Shown here: positions 6,916-11,391 of the stretch, in pieces | How the letters are laid out: each line of letters begins with the position of its first letter | Numbering within the stretch: position 1 is the stretch's first letter | Origin: Sporomusa sp. | GTDB lineage: Bacteria > Bacillota_C > Negativicutes > Sporomusales > Sporomusaceae | Direction of reading: 5' to 3' | Assembly (NCBI GenBank): GCA_029256645.1 | Contig: JAQSXM010000068.1 | Location: 1 to 11,391 of the forward strand | Length of the DNA: 11,391 nucleotides | Made by a program: the position numbers and the translations under genes | Notes under the pieces: model-generated | Told to the model about the DNA's origin: nothing | Database searches by the model: none | What the model saw: only the letters and a program-made list of their open reading frames with translations

Positions 6916-6956
6916 AAAAAAGACCGCGTAGAAACGCTAACGCCTCTAGCACGGCC
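6916..6956 (-). terminator. Intra-operon attenuating terminator between binding protein and permease
   Basis: In the minus-strand RNA the segment 6950-6956 pairs with 6922-6928 over 7 bp with two G-U pairs. After one bulged base, TAGA/TCTA (6929-6932 with 6945-6948) adds 4 bp. Six U residues follow (plus-strand A run 6916-6921). It lies 15 nt past the binding-protein stop codon and 8 nt ahead of the permease ribosome binding site. Partial read-through here would give excess binding protein. Confidence 0.75.
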
Positions 6957-6971
6957 TCATAGCCCTTACTA

Positions 6972-7988
6972 CTACTTAACCTTGGTAATAAAAGTGTCGT
7001 CGATGTATTTGCTTAAGTCAGGAGCCTGAGATAAAATTTTGAGTTTGATGTAGAACTCACTGGCCCGGTTGCCTACCTCATAAATAGCTCCAGGCTTTTC
7101 CTTGGTACCATAGAACTCTAAATTATCTTTCAAGCCATAAAATTTAACGGTTTGAATATCGGCGGCCACCTCTTCAGGTTTCATCTTAAAAGCAGCTGCC
7201 AGAATTTTATTGGATTCTTCAGGATTTTTGCTCATAAACTCTGTAGCCTCAGCCAATGCAGCCACTACGGCTTGCACGGTTTCAGGATTGTTTTTTGCAA
7301 TGTCCTCACGGAAAGCCAATACATCCGCAATAAGACCAGGGGTATCTTTGGTCGTGGCCAGAACCGTTTCACCCGCAGCCTTGGCTTTGCCAAGATGCGG
7401 TTCCCAGGTAACAGCGGCATCTACCTTGCCGGCCATAAATGCCGCAGCGGCTTCACTGGCCTTCATATCGACAGCCTTAATATCGCTGTCTTTAAGACCA
7501 TTCTTTTCAAGCAAGGTATTTAAGAAGAAGTGCGCTGCCGAACCACGGTGGAAGGCAACCTCTTTCCCTTTGAGATCAGCAACGGTTTCGATCCCCTTGC
7601 CTTTCTTTACAATAAGACCATCCGCCCCATTGGATGCATCAAATGCCCAGACGAACTTCATAGGCACACCCTCGCCGGCAGCGGAAACCGATACATCCAG
7701 GGATGCAGCCATCGCTTGAATTTTACCAGCTACCAGCGCTTGTTTGCGGTCACCGACACCTTCAATAGACTGCAATTCCACGTCAACACCCTTGTTTTTG
7801 AACATGCCTTTCTCTTTAGCGACAAACAGGGCGCCATATCCAGTCCATGGGGTATAGGCAATAATGACCGGCTTTTTCTCTGCTGCTTGAGGCGCTGCCT
7901 GCTGTGCGGGTTTATTCGAGCCGCACCCGGCAACTACTATAGCCAGCATGGCTGCCAGAATCAACAGCGCTACTAGTTTTTTCTGCAT
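6972..7988 (-). CDS. ABC importer substrate-binding lipoprotein, NitT/TauT (SsuA/NMT1) family
   Basis: This is the extracytoplasmic binding protein that delivers solute to the neighbouring permease. The 338-residue protein has a lipoprotein signal peptide (MQKKL, hydrophobic 5-20, lipobox VAGC with Cys22) and a short Ala/Gln/Lys linker. The periplasmic-binding fold of the nitrate/taurine/sulfonate type follows: IIAYTPWTGYGALFVAKEKGMF near 49-70, FHRGSAAHFFLNTLLEKNGL in the middle, and VDAAVTWEPHLGKA later. The substrate is unknown; sulfonates, taurine, nitrate, pyrimidine precursors and others are all bound by this family. An upstream TTG at 8009 has no ribosome binding site and would put seven residues before the signal peptide. 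The ATG at 7988 follows GAGAGGA with a 5-nt spacer, so I chose it. It is first in the importer operon, 131 nt after the racemase gene. Confidence 0.92.
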   Translation of the reverse strand: MQKKLVALLILAAMLAIVVAGCGSNKPAQQAAPQAAEKKPVIIAYTPWTGYGALFVAKEKGMFKNKGVDVELQSIEGVGDRKQALVAGKIQAMAASLDVSVSAAGEGVPMKFVWAFDASNGADGLIVKKGKGIETVADLKGKEVAFHRGSAAHFFLNTLLEKNGLKDSDIKAVDMKASEAAAAFMAGKVDAAVTWEPHLGKAKAAGETVLATTKDTPGLIADVLAFREDIAKNNPETVQAVVAALAEATEFMSKNPEESNKILAAAFKMKPEEVAADIQTVKFYGLKDNLEFYGTKEKPGAIYEVGNRASEFYIKLKILSQAPDLSKYIDDTFITKVK

Positions 7989-8008
7989 AAAAATCCTCTC
8001 CCAGTGCA

Positions 8009-8023
8009 ATATTTATAAAATAT
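8009..8023. repeat. AT-rich inverted repeat upstream of the binding-protein gene
   Basis: The 15-bp sequence ATATTTATAAAATAT has 6-bp arms around a 3-bp centre and ends 9 nt before the GAGAGGA ribosome binding site. It might be a repressor operator for the importer operon, but all of 8010-8119 is very AT-rich, so chance is a strong alternative. A TTGACT box (8072-8077) lies upstream without a well-spaced -10. Confidence 0.3.
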
Positions 8024-8119
8024 ATTTTTTTGGATATTTCGCCATTTTACAGAGTATTTCCTGCACATCACAGTCAATTTGTTTTGTATTTATTTTTAGT
8101 ATTTTTATGCGTTTTGTCT

Positions 8120-9421
8120 TTAACTATTGGACGTTCGGGATGGAACAACGCTTCCCCCATGCGGCATAATGCTGACAAGAAAGTCCTGCCGGCCGAGTTT
8201 CTCCGCCGCAAGGTTTAACGCAGCCTCCAGTGAAGCCGTGAACAACATGCCCGCCTTTTCAAGGAAATACTTATTCTCAGGCCGCGAGACGACAATAACC
8301 GGTGTTGCTTTGGCGATAAATCCCAGCTTTAAGGCAACAAAGCCAGGTACTGTAAAATTCTCTCGCAAGGCAGCCTCCCGGCCGTGGAGCGTAGGATAGT
8401 CAAACCATTGGCTAAAGTCAGGTGGATCACTGATTTCCCGGCATTCCATGACCACAATTAGAATACCGCCTTCCCTGACAGCCAGACAAGCATTCTCAAT
8501 GGCCTTGGATGCCTGATAAAAGTTGATGTCTTTGGGATAGCCACCTGCTGATGTGATGACAACATCGGCTGGCACAGCAACCCGTACACCCGCAATTTCT
8601 GCTGCTTTTTGACAGCCTAACAGCCACGCCTCATGCCAGTGACCGGCAACAAACGCAGCAAAGTCTCCTGCTGCGGTAAAGACGGCATTAAGGAGAAAAG
8701 CCGGGTTAACCATAGCGGCGATTTCGAGCATGTCAAGATGCATGCTATTTGTAGTAAGATTGCCCTGGCAGCATTCCGGGTGAGGGCCGGATCCCATCTC
8801 TGGGCTTAAACAAAGCCGGTGATTCGCCTGGATTGTTTCATAACCGGCAACACCAGGGAGGATTGCTTTACGTCCGCCACCAAAGCCAGCCATCGAGTGA
8901 TAGGTAACGCCACCGGTCAGAATGACTTTATCGGCATTGACAACATGGCGGTTAATATACACCTCGGTTCCCCGGCTAGTGCAACCGACATGAACAAAAT
9001 CACTATTATCCAGCGCACAGCTTTGGATAATAGGTATCCGGCTAACCACCTCATGCCCATAGGTCAGCTTATTGTCTTCCATTGTATGATGTCGATGCGC
9101 GCCCAGCGCTGTCACCAGTGTTATATTATTATCAGCAATGCCTGCGTCATTGAGTTCATCAAGCAATACCGGCAGAAACAAGTCATGCCGCACCCATTGC
9201 CTGGTAATATCTGAAGCAATAATCACAGTTTTGTCACCCGGTTGTATCACATCCCGTAAGGCCGGTGAGGCAGTAGGGTTGTTAAGAACCTTGCGGACAG
9301 CTTCAGAAACATCTTTAACAGCCGCCGTTTCACGACCTTCAATAACCTCGATCAACCGCTCTTGTGGAAGACTAAGCGTAAGCTCCTGCAACCCAAAAGC
9401 TAATGAGAATTGTTTCGTCAT
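8120..9421 (-). CDS. larA: LarA-family nickel-pincer 2-hydroxyacid racemase
   Basis: LarA racemises D- and L-lactate using a nickel-pincer nucleotide bound covalently to a lysine; homologues act on other 2-hydroxy acids. The 433-residue protein keeps the key residues with exact spacing to Lactobacillus LarA (H108, H174, K184, H200): here H109 in GAHRHH, H175 in TYHSMAGFGGGRK, K185 (cofactor lysine) and H201 in ANHR. SDITR at 70-74 and the pair Q303/K306 (QASK), which may bind the substrate carboxylate, are also present. An ATG at 9433 lacks a ribosome binding site; the ATG at 9421 has GGAG with a 6-nt spacer, so I chose 9421. The cofactor genes larB, larC and larE are not in the window, nor is a lactate permease. 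There is no evident terminator before the importer operon, so read-through is possible. Lactate is only one possible substrate. Confidence 0.88.
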   Translation of the reverse strand: MTKQFSLAFGLQELTLSLPQERLIEVIEGRETAAVKDVSEAVRKVLNNPTASPALRDVIQPGDKTVIIASDITRQWVRHDLFLPVLLDELNDAGIADNNITLVTALGAHRHHTMEDNKLTYGHEVVSRIPIIQSCALDNSDFVHVGCTSRGTEVYINRHVVNADKVILTGGVTYHSMAGFGGGRKAILPGVAGYETIQANHRLCLSPEMGSGPHPECCQGNLTTNSMHLDMLEIAAMVNPAFLLNAVFTAAGDFAAFVAGHWHEAWLLGCQKAAEIAGVRVAVPADVVITSAGGYPKDINFYQASKAIENACLAVREGGILIVVMECREISDPPDFSQWFDYPTLHGREAALRENFTVPGFVALKLGFIAKATPVIVVSRPENKYFLEKAGMLFTASLEAALNLAAEKLGRQDFLVSIMPHGGSVVPSRTSNS

Positions 9422-9498
9422 ATGTAACTCCATTCAAACAGGATTTATAACTCTATTAATTCTGCCGTTTTTTCTTTTATCCTTTTTTTCGCTAAAGT

Positions 9499-9544
9499 AA
9501 AAAACAAAAAAAAAAATTACGGACTGCATTATAGCAGTCCGTAA
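9499..9544 (-). terminator. Rho-independent terminator after the symporter gene
   Basis: TTACGGACTGC (9517-9527) and GCAGTCCGTAA (9534-9544) form a perfect 11-bp stem around a 6-nt loop. The minus-strand RNA then runs into an 11-U tract and, after one other base, six more (plus-strand A runs 9506-9516 and 9499-9504). It lies 17 nt past the stop codon and separates the symporter from the racemase gene. Confidence 0.95.
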
Positions 9545-9561
9545 TAGATATACGTTTATAA

Positions 9562-10824
9562 TTAATCTTCGTAACTCTGAGCATAGGCCACTTGCAATAC
9601 TTCGTCAGGAAGTTCTTTTTCCCAACGGGCAACAACTACGGCAGCTACGCAGTTACCGATCAGATTACAGGCCGTACGGGCCATATCCAGGATGCGATCA
9701 ACACCAAGAATAATGCCAATGCCTTCAACAGGCAGGCCAAAAGCGGCGGCAGTACCGGCGATAACGATCAGGGATGCGCCAGGCACTGCGGCAATACCTT
9801 TAGTGGACAACATCAGCGTGAGGACCATAAGAATCTGCTGGGAGAGATCAAAGGGTACACCATATACTTGAGCAATAAACACTACTGCCAAGGCACTATA
9901 CAGGGTCGAACCGTCAAGATTGAAGGTATAACCGGTCGGAAGCACAAAAGTGATAATATGCTTAGGCACACCAAACTTCTCTAGTTTTTCCATTGCGATT
10001 GGCAGCGCGGCTTCACTGGAGGCCGTCGAGAAAGCAATGAGGATTGGCTCTTTCAAAGCCCGCAGCAAATGGAAGAAGTTTACGCGGATAATAAAGGAGG
10101 CACTGAACAATACCAGGAAGACGAAGGCAATCAAAGCAAAATATAGTGACCCAATCAGTTTAGCCAGCGGGATCAGCATACCCAGACCAAATTTGCCAAC
10201 AGTAAAGGCGATAAGGGCAAATACACCGATCGGAGCAAGCTTCATAACATACCAGGTAAACTTGAACATAATCTCGGCCACGCTGATACACATATCGACT
10301 ACCGGTTTACCTTTTGCGCCCATAGCAGCAGCAGCTACACCAAAGAAAGTCGAGAACAGGATGATTTGAAGCATGTCACCGCGGGACATTGCATCAACTA
10401 TATTAGTAGGCACAATATTAACAAGCATTTGTGTCATATCAATGGTCTTCTTGGCGGCAGCAGCAGCAACGCTGGCGTCACCTGCGGTAACATTAACACC
10501 TACCCCAGGCTGGAACACGTTAACAACAACCAGACCAACGATCAGGGCCAGGGTTGTGGCAAGTTCAAACCAGAGAAGGGCTTTAGCACCCAGGCGGCCA
10601 AGCTTTTTGAAGTCGCCGGTGCCGGCAATACCCATAACCAGGGAGCTGAATACTAATGGCACGACAATCATCTTAATCATGCGGATAAACATATCGCCAA
10701 CAGGCTTAAGCTCTACAGCATATTTAGGGAAGGCATAGCCAAAAATCACACCAAGGATAAGACCGATAAAAATTTGAGTTGTTAAGCCCATGCCTTTTTT
10801 GGGGGCAGTTTGAGCGTGAGACAT
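9562..10824 (-). CDS. gltP: Proton/sodium:glutamate (dicarboxylate) symporter, GltP-like DAACS family
   Basis: This 420-residue inner-membrane carrier couples uptake of acidic amino acids or C4-dicarboxylates to H+ or Na+. Hairpin 1 carries STASSEAALP at 266-275, TM7 carries GYTFNLDGSTLY at 298-309, and hairpin 2 carries TKGIAAVPGAS at 341-351. TM8 reads GVDRILDMARTACNLIGN: D376, D380, R383, T384 and N387 have the same spacing as GltPh D390, D394, R397, T398 and N401. The arginine that holds the substrate side-chain carboxylate is therefore present, favouring glutamate/aspartate over neutral amino acids. The NLDGSTLY and GVDRILDMARTA wording is nearer to E. coli GltP than to DctA, but a C4-dicarboxylate substrate cannot be excluded. 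The ATG at 10824 follows GGAGGT with a 7-nt spacer. A promoter with a direct repeat precedes it and a YcbB/GlnL-type regulator gene lies upstream, suggesting specific control. Confidence 0.9.
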   Translation of the reverse strand: MSHAQTAPKKGMGLTTQIFIGLILGVIFGYAFPKYAVELKPVGDMFIRMIKMIVVPLVFSSLVMGIAGTGDFKKLGRLGAKALLWFELATTLALIVGLVVVNVFQPGVGVNVTAGDASVAAAAAKKTIDMTQMLVNIVPTNIVDAMSRGDMLQIILFSTFFGVAAAAMGAKGKPVVDMCISVAEIMFKFTWYVMKLAPIGVFALIAFTVGKFGLGMLIPLAKLIGSLYFALIAFVFLVLFSASFIIRVNFFHLLRALKEPILIAFSTASSEAALPIAMEKLEKFGVPKHIITFVLPTGYTFNLDGSTLYSALAVVFIAQVYGVPFDLSQQILMVLTLMLSTKGIAAVPGASLIVIAGTAAAFGLPVEGIGIILGVDRILDMARTACNLIGNCVAAVVVARWEKELPDEVLQVAYAQSYED

Positions 10825-10885
10825 ACATATTACCTCCTTTTTTAATTATCTTCAATGATCTTTCAGAATTTAATGTAAATGGATC

Positions 10886-10914
10886 TCTATAAAAAACTAC
10901 AGAAACAGACACAA
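10886..10914 (-). promoter_or_regulatory. Candidate promoter of the symporter gene
   Basis: On the minus strand TTGTGT (10909-10914) and TATAGA (10886-10891) are separated by 17 nt. The -10 is fair (four of six) and the -35 weak (three of six), as expected for an activator-dependent promoter. The start point would be near 10879, giving a leader of about 55 nt. Confidence 0.4.
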
Positions 10915-10915
10915 A
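10899..10915 (-). promoter_or_regulatory. Direct repeat, possible operator for the adjacent response regulator
   Basis: Minus-strand half-sites TTTGTGT (10909-10915) and TTTCTGT (10899-10905) match at six of seven bases and start 10 bp apart. As I recall, Bacillus GlnL binds a TTTTGT-N4-TTTTGT direct repeat, which also has a 10-bp period. The repeat overlaps the weak -35 box. Confidence 0.35.
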
Positions 10916-10948
10916 GTTTCAATACAAGATAACAAGTATACATAATAC

Positions 10949-10973
10949 AATGACCCCGCTATGCGGGGTCATT
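10949..10973 (-). terminator. Hairpin overlapping the regulator stop codon
   Basis: AATGACCCCGC (10949-10959) and GCGGGGTCATT (10963-10973) form a perfect 11-bp stem with a 3-nt loop. The regulator's TGA stop (10969-10971) is inside the stem. No real U tract follows on the minus strand, so it may terminate weakly or mainly stabilise the 3' end. It separates regulator from symporter. Confidence 0.6.
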
Positions 10974-11391
10974 CAGCAGCAAGAAATAATAGTCCTTCCA
11001 GGAATTTCTTGATATTAATTTTGCCGTGGTAGGTGCCTTTTCCTTGAATAAAAGCCATTTCTTGCCTGATTTCTTTAAAATCAAACAAAGCACCACTGTA
11101 AACCTCAAATTTATCGTTGTGATAGTCCTCAATACCCATATTGGCAACATTCTGCATAGCCTTGGCAATCGCCCGCCGTACCCGCTGCTCAATTGTCTTG
11201 ACGTCCTGACCAATCGCCTGCGACAGTTCATTATACAATTCATGCAGTTGGTAAGCCTGATTGTCACCGCCTGTTAACCGGGCGTCCACCAGTTGAATCA
11301 GCTGGTGAATATTTTTAGCGCCAGCCTCACCAATAATACCAAGTTCCGAGAACATCCGGTTTATCCGGTTCTTTTTAGCATTATCATCCGA
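10969..11391 (-). CDS. Response regulator, YcbB/GlnL-type DNA-binding C-terminus, cut by window edge
   Basis: The reading frame is open from the window edge to the stop at 10969 and gives 140 residues of a larger protein; a methionine at 11355 is internal, not a likely start. The sequence, with FSELGIIGEAGAKNIHQLIQ, then DVKTIEQRVRRAIAKAMQNVANMGIEDY, KFEVYSGALFDFKEIRQEM and a KINIKKFLEG end, resembles the C-terminal YcbB domain (PF08664) of Bacillus GlnL/YcbB, a two-component response regulator. The TIEQRVRRAI stretch is the probable recognition region, loosely similar to the Spo0A C-terminal domain. A receiver domain is expected upstream, outside the window. In Bacillus, GlnK-GlnL activates glutamine use and transport genes; here the next gene is a GltP-like symporter, which supports control of acidic amino acid or dicarboxylate uptake. 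Family assignment is from memory of the motif pattern. Confidence 0.75.
   Translation of the reverse strand, partial: SDDNAKKNRINRMFSELGIIGEAGAKNIHQLIQLVDARLTGGDNQAYQLHELYNELSQAIGQDVKTIEQRVRRAIAKAMQNVANMGIEDYHNDKFEVYSGALFDFKEIRQEMAFIQGKGTYHGKINIKKFLEGLLFLAAE

Noticed and set aside
9422..9433. LarA start at the ATG at 9433
   Set aside because: There is no ribosome binding site ahead of it; the GGAG needed by the ATG at 9421 lies within those first codons.

Overview
All ten substantial genes in this window lie on the minus strand, so transcription runs from the right end towards position 1. Moderate GC content, strong GGAGG-type ribosome binding sites, lipoprotein signal peptides, intrinsic hairpin-plus-U terminators, an LCP cell-wall ligase and a spore-type GH18 hydrolase point to a Gram-positive-lineage (Firmicutes), probably endospore-forming, anaerobe. 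A Sporomusa-like member of the Negativicutes would fit, but that placement is inference. I see no tRNA, rRNA, CRISPR array, insertion sequence, prophage gene or known riboswitch.

Right part (about 9500-11391). The window opens inside a response regulator whose C-terminal DNA-binding domain resembles the YcbB/GlnL type. Its stop codon lies in a GC-rich hairpin. Next comes a GltP-like glutamate/aspartate symporter with its own candidate promoter and a strong terminator. The promoter contains a 10-bp-period direct repeat that may be the regulator's binding site, so these two genes look like a regulator-target pair.

Centre (about 4000-9420). A LarA-family nickel-pincer racemase is followed, with no clear terminator between, by a NitT/TauT/SsuA-type ABC importer in the order binding lipoprotein, permease, ATPase. 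A class I aminotransferase starts 21 nt after the ATPase gene. A terminator-like hairpin between binding protein and permease probably sets the excess of binding protein over membrane parts. The importer substrate is unknown. The aminotransferase suggests an amino acid or sulfur-containing amine, and LarA suggests 2-hydroxy acid interconversion.

Left part (1-4075). A lipid-anchored GH18 hydrolase of the spore cortex-lytic type appears to start at a TTG codon. Its ribosome binding site is buried in a 64-bp interrupted inverted repeat, with a sporulation-sigma-like promoter just upstream. Then come a strong terminator, a doubtful 35-codon ORF, an MTH1187/YqgV-type thiamine-binding protein, a hairpin, an LCP (LytR-CpsA-Psr) protein with a LytR_C domain, another strong terminator, and the N-terminal part of a penicillin-binding protein 2 cut by the window edge. 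This end is mainly about cell-envelope and spore-wall metabolism.

Several genes have a more upstream possible start that lacks a usable ribosome binding site. I moved the starts of the racemase, binding protein, ATPase, GH18 hydrolase and thiamine-binding protein accordingly. The most unusual feature is the inverted repeat over the GH18 translation start; nothing here proves a wholly new system.
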